Source: Symbiodinium kawagutii
Taxonomy: Eukaryota > Sar > Dinophyceae > Suessiales > Symbiodiniaceae
Direction of reading: 5' to 3'
DNA length: 64,000 nucleotides
Assembly (NCBI GenBank): GCA_009767595.1
Contig: VSDK01004377.1
Coordinates: forward strand, 115,555-179,554
Part shown: positions 43,843-55,108 of the stretch, one piece after another
Layout of the letters: the number at the start of each line of letters is the position of its first letter
Position numbering within the stretch: position 1 is the first letter of the stretch
Program-made: the position numbers and the translations under genes
Notes under the pieces: model-generated
Told to the model about the DNA's origin: nothing
The model's input: the letters and a program-made list of their open reading frames with translations, nothing else
Databases searched by the model: none

Positions 43843-45046
43843 TTACCAATAAACACGGTACCAGTACCAAGCCCCCACAAATACATCCGCCATTCTGGAA
43901 AGAGGGCCAGTTGGCATTGGATTCTGCATGCCATTTGGCACTCCCTCACCATGCATTCCAGGATGCGCAGTTGGCATTGGATTCTGCATGCCATTTGGCA
44001 CTCCCTCACCATGCATTCCAGGATGCGCAGTTGGCATTGGATTCTGCATGCCATTTGGCACTTCATCAACATGCATTCCAGGGTCAGAATCCGCAGTTGG
44101 CATTGTAGTCTGCGTGTCATTCGGCTCTCCATCACTTTGTTTAGGGTCCGGTCGAGTCTGAACACTTTTGTCTGCTGTCTTCTTTTCATTCTCTCCACCC
44201 CTATCGCCGCCTTTACCTCTGCTGCGCCGAACTTGCCTCCTCCTATTTTGGACACCTGCGTTGGGGTCCTCCATGTGAGCTCCTGCTGCGGATGCCTGGT
44301 GAGTTGCTTCTGCAGGTGCCCCTTGAGGCACTTCAGCAGCATCGTTGGGCTGCGGCGGCGCTTGCGGCTCTTGCAGCACTTCAGTGGCAGGTGCAGGCTG
44401 TGATGGCTGTGGCGGCATTGGCTCCCCTGGTTCTGCAACCTGAGAGGCTTCTTTCACGCAGTCAACCACCTTTTCTAGAAAAGCCGAGTCGTTCAGATTG
44501 TTGACGTGTTTCTCAAAGTCATCTTCAACCTGATCATCTGGAGCCTTGAAAATCAAACGATCGTTCTTGCATAGCACTGTCGTCGTCTTTTCTGGAAGCT
44601 CCCATACGCCTTGCAATCCGCTGCCACCATGTATTATGGCAAGGGGGCTTATCTTGAAGTTTTTCCTCATGTTGAGCGCAAGAAGCGCCAATTTGCCTTC
44701 CTGGACAAGTCCAAGTTGTTGACGTTGTTGCATCCAGCCGTCTAAATCATCCAAATTCTGCTGATTTCTCAACTGAACCTGCTCATTCAAGATCTTCTCT
44801 GCTTCTTCACGGGTACAAATTGCTGCTGCCATCGAACCTCTGTACTCGACCATGTAGCCACGCAAGAATTTGACCTCCAAGTCCGCGTCGCAAAGCCCAA
44901 ATTCTTTCATGAACGAACGAAGCTTGGTGTGAGCAGTGTCCTCTTTAACTTCTACACAGCGCCGGCCATCACCTCTGACTCTGACAGTGTAGATAGGGGC
45001 CTTGCCAGGATGCAACTGGTGCAATGCAAGGCAGCAGTGCAAGTAT
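43843..45046 (-). CDS. gene Z exon 4 with 20-residue repeats
   Basis: About 400 codons on the minus strand. Starts LHCCLALHQLHPGKAPIYTV, then VRGDGRRCVEVKEDTAHTKL, a helical Gln/Glu stretch, a Pro/Ala/Gln-rich linker, a basic cluster (RRRQVRRSRGKGGDRGG) and C-terminal repeats of HPGMHGEGVPNGMQNPMPTA. Entry from exon 3 is in phase across a 74-bp intron made of TA microsatellite. No family recognised. The final residues before the stop may include intron sequence. Confidence 0.65.
43911..44110 (-). repeat. 60-bp coding tandem repeats in gene Z
   Basis: Period 60 bp from 43911: two identical units, a third diverged and a fourth partial. The period is a multiple of three, so each unit adds 20 residues (PGMHGEGVPNGMQNPMPTAH). 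Confidence 0.9.
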
Positions 45047-45120
45047 CTGTATATATATATATATATATTAAAAATAGAAATATAAATATTAAAAATATAT
45101 ATATATATATATATATATAC
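45047..45120 (-). other. gene Z intron 3, a TA microsatellite
   Basis: On the minus strand it runs GTATATATAT...TATATATACAG, 74 bp, GT-AG, almost entirely A/T. Exon phases agree exactly (codon split TT|A). Confidence 0.7.
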
Positions 45121-45345
45121 AATAATAGTTCAAGATGCCCCCCTTCATAGGAACTGCACCAGCCCACATTGTGTCTACCGTCAAGATTAAGCCAAGCCAC
45201 GAAAGCCTTCTCCAACTCTTCCTTGTTTGGATTGTCCATTGGAACGTAGCCAGGCAACAGCGGAAGCACCCAACAGCGATCGCCTGACTGGCTGGACTGT
45301 GCAACAAAAAAATGCACAACATGCTGAACAATTCCTCCTGAACGC
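45121..45345 (-). CDS. gene Z exon 3
   Basis: Frame GGIVQHVVHFFVAQSSQSGD then VAWLNLDGRHNVGWCSSYEG. Phase agrees on both sides. Confidence 0.6.
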
Positions 45346-45375
45346 CTGATGCGACAATGATGCAAGTTGAACTAC
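45346..45375 (-). other. gene Z putative 30-nt intron
   Basis: GTAGTT...CATCAG, 30 bases, GT-AG, contains the only in-frame stop (TAG) between exons 2 and 3. Being a multiple of three, it could also be an exon stretch with a nonsense mutation. Confidence 0.45.
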
Positions 45376-45769
45376 CTTTCTTCACTCATGTTCAAATCAA
45401 GTGCAAGCAGGGAACCTTTTTTAAGATGACTGCTTGCACCAGGGTAAGGCTTGGCAAAAAGTGTCCCATTTTTCTCCCTGTGCAAAATGCCAACAACTTT
45501 CATGCCGAATCTGCTGGTCAGGTGCAATTTGTCCAGAGCTTTCTGAACACATGTCTGACCACTTTCCTGAGCACTTTTCAATGCCTTGCAATCTTTCAGC
45601 TCGAACATCAACGTTGGAAATTCAATCGGCTGTGGAGGTGAAGATTGGGTCCGTGAACTGCCTTGCAAGGCCTTCAAGGCCTCAATCTGATCATCCATGG
45701 GCCGTGGCCTCGTTAATCCCAGTGAGATTTGGAGCTGCTCTAGTGGCCAGTTCAAAACATGGGCCCCAT
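45376..45769 (-). CDS. gene Z exon 2
   Basis: After GATTCAG on the minus strand. Frame GAHVLNWPLEQLQISLGLTR, FPTLMFELKDCKALKSAQES and KKGSLLALDLNMSEER. Enters in phase 1 in exact agreement with exon 1. Confidence 0.62.
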
Positions 45770-45866
45770 CTGAATCTCACACTTCTCATATCTTCCGATC
45801 CATGCAATCCACGGAATATGTATGATTTGCTCCCAGGTGGATTGTACTTACTGTTGTCATTTCAAC

Positions 45867-46005
45867 CATTTTCAACCCCTCTGGTTGAAAAATGTTCCAT
45901 GTAGGCTGTTGGTGCGTATTGTTCCTGGTTGAAGTTGTCCCTGGAGTGGCTCACTGAGCCAAAACGGCAGGCCCTCAACAACTCTGCAAAGCCTTGTAAG
46001 CCTGA
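45867..46005 (-). CDS. gene Z exon 1 (first visible)
   Basis: GGTTTTGCAG acceptor, AAATG|GTTGAA donor, 139 bp. Frame GLQGFAELLRACRFGSVSHS then DNFNQEQYAPTAYMEHFSTR. A further 5' exon must lie upstream, as no start codon is seen. Confidence 0.6.
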
Positions 46006-46184
46006 CTGCAAAACCAAATCAGACTTCACGTGAACGTCAGGGTGATAGAGTAAGAAATGGCTATTGAGAGGGTCTGATTGTCAAGTGGTCAAATGTGTGG
46101 TATAGATTTGTAGATGTGGTTAGTGGTCAGCCGTCAAGAGAAACATAGCCATCGGAGCTCTGGCGTAGCAGCGCCCCAGCGACT

Positions 46185-47152
46185 GATGACATGGATAACC
46201 TTCTGCCTGTCAACATCCACCTCGTCCGTCTGTGCAACCCCAATGCAGGCTAAAGAACACAGCACAGTCCAATGGGCGCTCCCATATCGCCACACTGAGG
46301 GAGCCGACCTTCCCATTGTTGCCGTGCCGGTGGCATCAAACATCGCCCAAATCTTGAGCAGTTTCTAAGTTACCTGTTGTCAATTCGGCTGATTCCACAG
46401 GCTGAGCGGCCGCAACAAACCAGGAAGTGTAGAATATCATGACTCATCACAAGTAGAGTTCGGCACAGCCGCAGTGAACACTTGGAATTCTCAACATGGC
46501 ATGTCAGAGTAGATGTTCTGTCAATGATGTCTGCGAAATGACGTCGGAGCATGATTCTCGGCAATGTCTCTGTCCGCAATAATGACAAAATTGCCTTCAA
46601 TGGCTGCAGTGTAAACGGCTTTGCAACTGCTCTCCCTGAGACCTTCAAAAGCCGCTAGGTTTGGCTCGATCTTGTGTTGCCAAGTCTCAAATCAAAAGCA
46701 CAATGCAGGTTCGGTTGATCCGCAAACATGAGTCACATGATCTATCGAATGTGCGAGAGCACAAACACAAACTCACTACTGTCATCTACCGTCCGTAAAT
46801 TGTGTTTCCCCCCATCCCACAAGTGATCGTTATCCCTCGTCCCTTGACCCTGCCACACCTCAGGGCACTTCTGGCAGCTCCAAATCGCTCCCCCTTTCTA
46901 GGCCCTTTAAGAGGATTGATGGGTCCACATGGCTCCTGGCCTCGCTCGCTCCCAACCATTCCAACCAACAGCGAGTGTGGTGAAGAAACATGGAGACACT
47001 TGCCCAACAACGGCGTCAATTCTGGAACCAAACCGAAACGGTGGTGCACTCAGGCCCTCTGTTTTGTCTCTCCGGCCACGCCCCACAGCTACGTTTCAGC
47101 TGCGGTTCGACGAGCAGGGTTCAGTTGTGTACAGGAAGGTCATCACCTAAGC
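46185..47152 (+). repeat. direct repeat copy B (~1 kb)
   Basis: Homologous to 25905-26760, same orientation, about 20 kb away. It carries the longer form of the conserved minus ORF and a short insertion around 46800-46990. Confidence 0.8.
46370..46648 (-). CDS. conserved small ORF in repeat copy B
   Basis: 92 codons ending CGRSACGISRIDNR, colinear with the ORF at 26128-26340. Here the frame is longer at the N-terminus. Function unknown. Confidence 0.4.
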   Translation of the reverse strand: MKVSGRAVAKPFTLQPLKAILSLLRTETLPRIMLRRHFADIIDRTSTLTCHVENSKCSLRLCRTLLVMSHDILHFLVCCGRSACGISRIDNR

Positions 47153-47159
47153 CACAGTG

Positions 47160-47740
47160 AGAAATCGCTGTGAACGATGGATAAATGATGGTCAATTCAT
47201 GAAGAATGATGGTCTATGAATGGTTGGTTGAATGGATAATACCTGCCAATAATGGCTACAAGTCTAAGCTGAATGGCAGTTGGACCATCAACAAATTTTA
47301 GATTCTGCTAGATGGTGATGATGATTCATCATGGTGAATCCAGCTTGATAAGAGTTCTAAGCCTTGATGTTGGTCCATGATTAGTGATTAACATTTGGTG
47401 AAACCCCCAGGTGTCCATAGATTGGTGATTCTCATGTATCCATCGATTGGTGATACCCTCAGCTCATCCCAAGAATGATATATTGCTCTCAGGAAGTACG
47501 CTTGTTGTAAATCTCTGAACTATTTTCTTGGCATTTGCCAGAACGGTCTGCCACTAGCCAGCAGCTAACCAGCTAACCAGCCAACAAGCCAACCGACCTG
47601 AACGACACCTAGCTGTAAGTACCTGAAAGGGTCAAGCATGATCAATCCAAGCTGTATACTAACCTTGTTCAGAAACTAGGCATGCCACATATCACTTCAA
47701 AGCATCCCAGGGTACAGATGTGATATGTTTTCTCTTGTGC
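47160..47740. other. repeat DNA, no gene seen
   Basis: AATGATGGTCAATTCATG-type motifs and a CCAGCTAACCAGCCAAC stretch at 47560-47600. Confidence 0.6.
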
Positions 47741-47752
47741 TTCAACCAGCAG

Positions 47753-47925
47753 ATTGATGAAATGGTGTACTTCGCAAAGCAACGCACAGGGAAACACCCC
47801 GGCTATGGTCCAACCAGGCTAATCGAATCACCGGCGGCTCATTCTCACCTTCGGTTAGGCGCCCGCCGTCGCTCCTGCAGCCCAGGGCCCATCACGTTTC
47901 TTTACCAGCAGAAATCTGTGCGGCG
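47753..47925 (+). CDS. exon candidate, right chain
   Basis: ACCAGCAG acceptor, GCGGCG|GTATCT donor. Frame IDEMVYFAKQRTGKHPGYGP then a basic/Ser-rich part. Unknown product. Confidence 0.35.
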
Positions 47926-48049
47926 GTATCTATCACAGCCGGGCTATACTTAGCACGCTCACCTGCCATATGTACGCGTAATATAATGTAATAATATGAA
48001 ACCTACGAACGTGTACCAGTATATACAAATAGATGTAAGAAAACATGTT

Positions 48050-48095
48050 CTATACGTATGTATATATATATATATATACATATATATACACACTA
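48050..48095. repeat. (TA)n microsatellite
   Basis: TATATATATATATACATATA tract. Confidence 0.9.
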
Positions 48096-48246
48096 ATTTA
48101 TGGTATGATACAAATAATAGGGGAGACAAATGTGGCGGTTGGACTAAATATTGCCTCTAGTTTAACACTACGGGTGATGGGAATCAAGAATCATATGCAC
48201 CAATTGTGCGGCATTGTGTTATATTTTGTCCGTCGTACATTCACAG

Positions 48247-48780
48247 CTAGATAGATAGGTATGATAGGTAAATAGAAAGATATACAGTATAGGATAAGAT
48301 ATGATAAATTATTATGAGATACGACGAGATAGGATAAGATAGGATGCGATAGGATGAGATAGATATGATAGGATGAGATAGGATAAGATAGGATGAGACA
48401 GGATAAGATACAATATGATACAATAATATATGATCAGATAAGATAAGATAAGATAAGATAAGAAAAGATAAGACAAGACAAAATAGTATGAGATAGGATG
48501 AAATCGGATAAGATAGGATCAAATAGGATGATCTAGGATAAGACGGGGCGAGATAGGATAAGATAGGATGATATAGGATGAGATAGGATGAGATAGGATA
48601 AGATAGTATGAGATACAACCAGATAGGATAAGATTGGATAAGATAAGATAGGATGAGATAGGATAAAATAGGGTACGGTAGGATGAGATAGGATAAGATG
48701 GGATGAGATAGGATAAGATAGGATAAGATAGGAAAAAATAGGAAAAGATAGGGTAAAATAGGATGATATTGGAAAAAAAC
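48247..48780. repeat. GATAG/GATAA pentanucleotide satellite, ~530 bp
   Basis: Imperfect 5-base repeats (GATAGGATAAGATAGGATGA and variants). The 239-codon Tyr/Leu/Ser/Pro ORF on the minus strand is generated by the repeat. Confidence 0.95.
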
Positions 48781-49284
48781 AGGGAACAAGAGATAGAATA
48801 AAATAGATAGACATGCCCTCTCCTGGCACAACAGCTGCCAGCCCTCTCCTGGCTGCTCGCTCTGGACATGGGTTGCACACCTTGCCACAGTGGGGCTGAT
48901 GCTCAATGATGGTTGGTTCAGCCGGGTCTCAATGGTAAACGGCTGATGGTAGTTTGTTGATGACAACTAAGAGTGTTAACTACTGATGTTGATCACCACA
49001 CAATTGATACCTCGTATGATGCCAAGAGTCCAGTCTCGGATGCATCCACTTCAAATTACCCATGGTCTAGACTTGATGCCTCAAGAAAATCAGGCCCAGC
49101 ACAATCATCTCGGAATGGAGAAAGCATTGCGGACCTACAGAATCCGTAGTTCTCACCACTATCATCCGATATATGGATTCGATTGGTTGAACTATATATA
49201 CATATATAAATATGGAGTTTATTGATTTATATAGTGAGGTATTCCCGTATAAAACTATATTGATTGGTCGAACCTCTCAAAGAC

Positions 49285-49367
49285 CGGGCAACGCCGCAAC
49301 GAATCCCAAGCGCTTGAGGCGCTCACGGGGCACCACGTAGGAATGTCCAGGCATTCCCAGCAATCCA
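49285..49367 (-). CDS. exon candidate, strand uncertain
   Basis: Minus frame GLLGMPGHSYVVPRERLKRL then GFVAALP, with GTCAG acceptor and CCG|GTCTTT donor. The + strand also reads KTGQRRNESQALEALTGHHV, which would fit the + chain. Confidence 0.35.
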
Positions 49368-49429
49368 CTGACTGCCACTGGCCTGGATTGCTGGTTGCTG
49401 GGGACACAACCACCTTGCCATGTCAGGTG

Positions 49430-50400
49430 GGTTGTAACCCCTGTAACCAAGCGTGAATGTGACCGGTTACAGACAAGGGATGCACGTAGTACTAGTAATC
49501 TTTGGGGCTCATGAATTCGACACCATCAAAAACTTGAGGTTTTTTCATAGAGCACCTTTACTTGAATCCAGACTCGCCGTGCTCTGTGAGTGGTGTCCAA
49601 TAGTCCCATGGTACATCATTAGCTAGGTCAAAATCAGAACTCTGAGCAGTTGTATCAATCAACCCAGGGATTGGCTCCTCGTTTCATCGTGTAGCAATTG
49701 GCGACCAAAGGATTGGCTACTCCTCATGGTACAATCAATTGAACACATCCAGGCCAGCATCTTCCAGCTACTCCAAACTGCTGCTCAGCATTGCAAGGTT
49801 TCCAGCTGAGAACTGCTGTGCCATCATGTGCCACTACTTGTCACTGAGGGTGACTTCATGACTAACTCATGCTTGGTTAAACTACGAGGAACCGTGGCTG
49901 GCCATTGGACCATTGGAAACCAATGGCAATGATTGATGATGGTTGAGTTCATGATTCATGCTGAATGGTGACAGCCGATTGTGCTCAACAAGGGTCAGTA
50001 CCAAAGGAAAACAACAAGCAGGTGTGTATGGAATGCAATGGTCTACGATGCTTTGTAGGGATGTAACAAGCTCTGATTGTGCTAAATCATTGATCATTAC
50101 CAATGGTCAACAAAGATTACACATTGAATATCTATATAATAGAACGGTCATCAATCATGTTCAAGCATTTCTGTCCGTCACCCAGCTTTCTCAATTCACT
50201 GTTTCATCAATGCTTAGTCCATTGATGCTGGAAATTCCTATTTCTTGGTCATCACTTAGTCATCTATGTAGTCATCTGCTAAGTCACCTATGTAGTCATC
50301 TATGCTAAGATCCATGCTACAGGTTGCCTAGAGGTTAAAACAAGTCATCAATGCTGCATGAAATGCTGCTGGACATCTCTATTTCTTGGTGTAGCACCCA
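49430..50400. other. no gene seen
   Basis: AT-rich intron-like DNA. A 116-codon + ORF (49958-50308) lacks splice context; TTAGTCATCTATGTAGTCAT short repeats at 50250-50310. Confidence 0.5.
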
Positions 50401-50414
50401 CCAACACGTGTCAG

Positions 50415-50525
50415 GCTCCCCTGCGGTTCCACCGTCGCACGACACAGCGCCATGTCACGCACCTTCGTGAGGAAGTTGTGGGGCAATTAGCAAGGGCTGT
50501 GGCGATGTTTGCTGTTGATACCATG
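50415..50525 (+). CDS. exon, right chain (well supported)
   Basis: CGTGTCAG acceptor, ACCATG|GTTTAC donor, exactly 37 codons in phase 0: LRFHRRTTQRHVTHLREEVV then GQLARAVAMFAVDTM. Amphipathic helix. Unknown product. Confidence 0.5.
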
Positions 50526-50529
50526 GTTT

Positions 50530-52000
50530 ACAAGGATTAATACTGGTAATCATGGGGGTATGATTAACCATATTGTTGGTCATTACCGCCATGATTGATA
50601 CTGGCTAAGTAATGCTCAATCATGGGGGTAATGACCAACAACATGCTTGATATTATGAGCTAACAACTGTGGCTGCTTGACAATTAAGCATGATGCTAAG
50701 CATCACTATCAATCATGTTAATTATGCTTATGATTAACCGTTCATTAACGTCATTCATATGGCGATGTGCACAGCCAATCATGATGCCCAGGACTCTTCA
50801 TGCTTGGTCTAATAAAGGGTTGATGATGATTACATAATGACAGGAAAAATGATCAAGTAAAATGATTATGCACTGGTAGGTAAGTAGTAATGCATAGCTG
50901 GCAAAATTGGCCACTAATCCGCAATTGTGGGGAAGCGCTGTTGACTAGCTGAAGACTGTGTAGTCTTGTTGTTAAGAACTGGTGAATGACTGGCCAATGA
51001 TAGTCATTGGTGTTTAAGATAAGCAAGCAGTAACTAAAGTGATTGCCAATGATTGATACAAATAACAAACCTAGCCTATATAGTGGATGTTCACCAACCA
51101 AAATACAGCATCGGTCAATATATCGTTCTTCATAATAATCATTAACAGTAACCAACAACACTGGTGAATAATGCTTCTATAATGAGGGTAAAAAAACATC
51201 TATGATAGTCACCGCCCATAATCCTTGTTGATGGTGTTTGGTTTCTTTGTAAAGGAAACCAACACCAACGATTAACAATAGTCAATGAAGTACGGAATTC
51301 TGGTTGGTGAATCGTTACCTAGCAATGGTGACCCTGGGATGCGCCCACCTGCCTATAGGTTAGCATATGAAGGGCATCCCACATCAACCCATAGACCATC
51401 ACCGAATAGATGACAACCAGTGACGGTGGTTGTGACGGATAGGCACATCATTCGGCTGTAAGCAAGGCTTTTCAGCAACTGAGTAGCATGAAGCTTCCAA
51501 TAATATGCATGGCTTACTGCATGCATTCGACAGTTGTCTGGATTGTGTGCTGTCTTTGGACATAGGCACTGTTTGTTTACAGTCGGTTGCAAACGTTAGA
51601 TATGGGCTGTGTACCCATACTTGAACGGATAATAATCGTGGTTGCATGCAAACAGTTGGTCACAGTGACCGACCTACAACAACCATACCTGTGGATACCT
51701 TTGGATGGTACTGTAGGAGTGGGAAGCTTGCCGATTGGAGGATCACGTTCCCTGAAAGTGAAGGCACCACTCTGTCACCACTCTTCAGCATCAAACACCA
51801 AATGCACTAAATTGAATTTGACAACCACGGCAAAAGTTCCACAAGTTGCCGTCGTGAGTTTGCATTATCAGTACCACCACTAGCCAGGCATCATCTGGAC
51901 TCTTACTCTGGTGGACATGTACCACTCATCAATACTCCATCCACTCTCAATATTGATGATAGAGATACATACCCACCACTACTATGTATACTACCATCAT
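50530..52000. other. large intron-like region, no gene seen
   Basis: Contains an inverted pair (CATGGGGGTAATGACCAAC / TTGGTCATTACCGCCATG) around 50560-50645 and degenerate ATGATTAACC repeats. ORFs on both strands look random. Confidence 0.5.
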
Positions 52001-52010
52001 TATGCTGGAG

Positions 52011-52093
52011 TCTTACCCCCCCCTGCTTCTTGGTCCGATGGGGCTCCATCTTCCTATGAAATCCCTCGCCTTGTGAACACGGTCCAAGGGCGT
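52011..52093 (+). CDS. exon candidate, right chain
   Basis: TGCTGGAG acceptor, GGGCGT|GTACCT donor; frame WSDGAPSSYEIPRLVNTVQG. Confidence 0.4.
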
Positions 52094-52680
52094 GTACCTT
52101 GTGAGGCCACTGGGCTGCCACCCCAACAACGAAAATGATTTGGATCATCGCAACAGCAAGGCTTCAGTTTGGATGCAGCAGGTCAGTTTGTCCACCAATT
52201 CAGGCACCCTTACCTAGCCGGCTGGGCGACTTGACTACGCAGGAAATGATGCTGACTCCTTCAAAACCGCAGAAACTACAACAACAAAGCACTGCGAACA
52301 AATTTCTTCTACAACATATACAAACATTACTGTACAACAAATCAGAAATTCAGGCAAAGTATTTGTCCAGTACATTGCAATCAAATTTCAGCCCCTTCAG
52401 TCCAGTGATGGCACAGGCAAATGTCCGAAAAAAACAAATGCATCATGAATTGAGTTGCTTCCCATTGAAGTGACACAAGCATTATCATCTACCATTAGAA
52501 ATCAGTATCAATCATCATTGACAAATAATTGACCACTATTCATCACTAGAATCATTGTTCATCACTATCAGAATTATCTACCCATTTTGGACCATCGCTC
52601 ACCATTATCAACCGTTCTTGACAACCATTATCTAGTCAAAGTTTGATCAACCTTCCTCATCAACCGTCATTGCCATCCAG

Positions 52681-52808
52681 TGGAGCCCCGAGTTTTCCAG
52701 TGGGCACCAATCTTGCAGGTACTCCAAGCCGTGCTCGTCGAGTTTCTGTATGAGCTTGTTGCTCTTCAGACCTTCACCCGCCAGTTGCAGAGTGGGATCA
52801 ACCCTGAG
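52681..52808 (+). CDS. exon, right chain (well supported)
   Basis: CATCCAG acceptor, CCTGAG|GCTTGC (GC) donor, 128 bp. Frame VEPRVFQWAPILQVLQAVLV then EFLYELVALQTFTRQLQSGI, a strongly helical stretch. Confidence 0.5.
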
Positions 52809-53231
52809 GCTTGCCCAAGAAATCGACTATCACTGCCTTCCCAAGTGTTTTACATCTGACTTCTGGGAGCTAAATGTCTCTCGCACATCCTTAAAATAGA
52901 CTAAGATAGTTTGTTCAGGCTCACCAACTGCCACAAACTCACTGGTGTCTCAAAAGGCCCAGGTCGTTAGTGGCATGGAGTGATACCTTTGGGTGCTAGG
53001 GCTCCCTCGTTGGAGACGAAGGTGTTTCCCTTAGCTGTGGGACACTGCCTAGCTGTCGAAGCTCACAATGTCATGAGATGGACAATATTTTGGAGACAAA
53101 CTTATCACTGACTACTTGTCAATAACTATCACTGAGCAAGATATTCATCAGTAACCAATTGACAATCATCATGATATTCCCCATTCTTGTTGTGATTTCC
53201 CACTATGATCAACCATCAATGCTTTAACCAG

Positions 53232-53301
53232 AAGCCAGCCATCCCAAAATGCATGGCCTGGCCTGGACCAGTTGAGAAAGCGGCAGGAGGAGGTGGAGGA
53301 G
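53232..53301 (+). CDS. exon candidate, frame uncertain
   Basis: TTAACCAG acceptor, GAGGAG|GTACCT donor. Best frame SQNAWPGLDQLRKRQEEVEE. Another + frame gives a poly-Gly run and the minus strand is open. Confidence 0.35.
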
Positions 53302-53785
53302 GTACCTTTCAACAGCTGACGACGCTTCAACGTTGCCTCGCCTCGTTTGTGTTTCAAGGCTTGGTCCAAGTTCGGACTTCTACTGGTGACAATGATCATC
53401 ACCCAAACAAAGGAAGGACAACTGCAATGTACATCATTGGGAATGCGAAGTGGTATTGACCATCTATTCCTAATGCTAGAAGAGTATCCATTCCTGTAAT
53501 GACTTCCTTCCTATTAGTGCTATTTCCAAAGCTGAAGCAGGGTCCTGTAGCCTGTTAGCCAGTCATTGCTGTGAGCTTGTCATTGTCTACTCAAGTGTAT
53601 TCCCAGTGTCAGGTGGCAATAGCCTCTACTGTTGCACATTGGATAGGTGGTATCCACGGTGCTACCCGCAGTTCATGCCAAGGTAACTATCTGCAAAGCA
53701 GATTCTGGGGAACTGAGTGCTTGGTTTTTCGAAAACTCATCTTCATGATACTTGATGCATCTTGATGCCCTCAGGCATTTAGCAG

Positions 53786-53878
53786 CTTGCGAGTGGAAGC
53801 AATGACCCAACAACTGAACCACCCACCCAGCGCGACCTCTCGAAACTCCTCCTGGCAACAGCGCAGTCCCAGAGTCAG
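53786..53878 (+). CDS. exon, right chain (well supported)
   Basis: TTAGCAG acceptor, GTCAG|GTCAGG donor, exactly 31 codons in phase 0: LASGSNDPTTEPPTQRDLSK then LLLATAQSQSQ. Confidence 0.5.
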
Positions 53879-53929
53879 GTCAGGAAGGCCGTGTCTTGAT
53901 GTTTGGTCGTGGACATCCCCATGTAGCTT

Positions 53930-54029
53930 CTGGCTGGTAGTTTCAACCCCTATGAAAAACATTGGTCAACCATGTGTTGATAATTACTGGGAAAAGTAAA
54001 ACATGTTTATTTTTTAAATCACCAACCAG
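53930..54029. mobile_element. MITE family 2 copy
   Basis: CTGGCTGGTAGTTTCAACCC start and AAATCACCAACCAG end, with GCTT duplications (53926-53929, 54030-54033). It lies 51 bp after an exon donor. Confidence 0.8.
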
Positions 54030-54299
54030 GCTTGCTTAGGAGGTGTTGATGGGCTGGCACGATGGGATGATATGGGATCCAAAATCCACGTCCGACAAGT
54101 CCAAGGAACCTGCCATCCTGAGTAACACGCAGCTTGCTTGTAACTCCGAAACAAAAACTGCATTGTTCAAAGTGCATCATATTGCACCGCTGTAGGTAAA
54201 CCCAAGAAGCAGATTCTCTATCGGTACCTGTCTGACAAACGGGCGGCAGGCCGGCTGCCTGCCAAACAGGTGAACCGAATGACTGACAAACAAGCATGC

Positions 54300-54640
54300 A
54301 AAAGAACAAACTAACTCAGCAAGTAACTAAAAACTCAACCAACCTGAACCGTAACTCATACAGACAACATAACCTCAATAATTCAAGAATCAGCTACAAT
54401 AACTATACTAAAAACAAACGAGGAACACAAGCACAGCACACAACTGAAACGAAGAAACATCAAAACCACAAGAAACATTGAACAGACCAACACAAAACAA
54501 ACATCAACCCTGCACTGCCAATCAAAAACCAAACAAACCAAACAAGCCAAACAAACAAGCCACTGAGCAACCCAACCCACCCCAACCCACCAACCAACCA
54601 GCCATATAGCCAGCACACCAACCGACCAATCGGCCAACCA
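54300..54640. repeat. AAC/CAAACAA-rich low complexity
   Basis: A-rich + strand with AACCAAC and CAAACAAGCC motifs. ORFs here are compositional. Confidence 0.7.
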
Positions 54641-54904
54641 AATTGTTGTCTTGAAAGGCTCTGGATGGTCAGCAGAATTGAAAAAAAACGTGGCTGATGA
54701 TGGTGAACTAACTCTTGCACAAACCACTATCAATCATTATTCACGAACCATTCATGAAAATGGCAAAGAAATCATCGATGACCAACCCTCCTAAGCATTG
54801 TTAACCAAGCCAACCATTCCTCATATATTCTACCTATCATCATTTAGCCACTCTGTCTTTCAATCACTGGCTCATGGTTCATCCACATCGTCCCCTGGCC
54901 TTAG

Positions 54905-54936
54905 CAAATGAAGTCGCCGGCGGTCGCCTCGGCAAG
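54905..54936 (+). CDS. small exon candidate
   Basis: TGGCCTTAG acceptor, GGCAAG|GCAACA (GC) donor; frame NEVAGGRLGK. It ends phase 0, fitting the exon at 55710. Confidence 0.32.
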
Positions 54937-55011
54937 GCAACAACTATGGCAGTAGTGGCGAATAGCAGTATGGTATAACCAAGACAGTAGCAACTGCCAC
55001 CCTGTCTAAAT

Positions 55012-55108
55012 GGCTGTTTCTCAAAATAGGGGTACTCCAAATATGGTTGGTTTGTCACTCTAAATATAATGGGATGATTTGGGGGTACCCCTATTTTGCG
55101 AAACCACC
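55012..55108. mobile_element. MITE family 1 copy
   Basis: GGCTGTTTCTCAAAATAGGG start, CCCTATTTTGCGAAACCACC end, weak AAAT/AAAC duplication. Confidence 0.88.

Noticed and set aside
48247..48966. 239-codon minus-strand ORF
   Set aside because: Entirely produced by the GATAG/GATAA satellite; Tyr/Leu/Ser/Pro periodicity with no ordered-protein signal.
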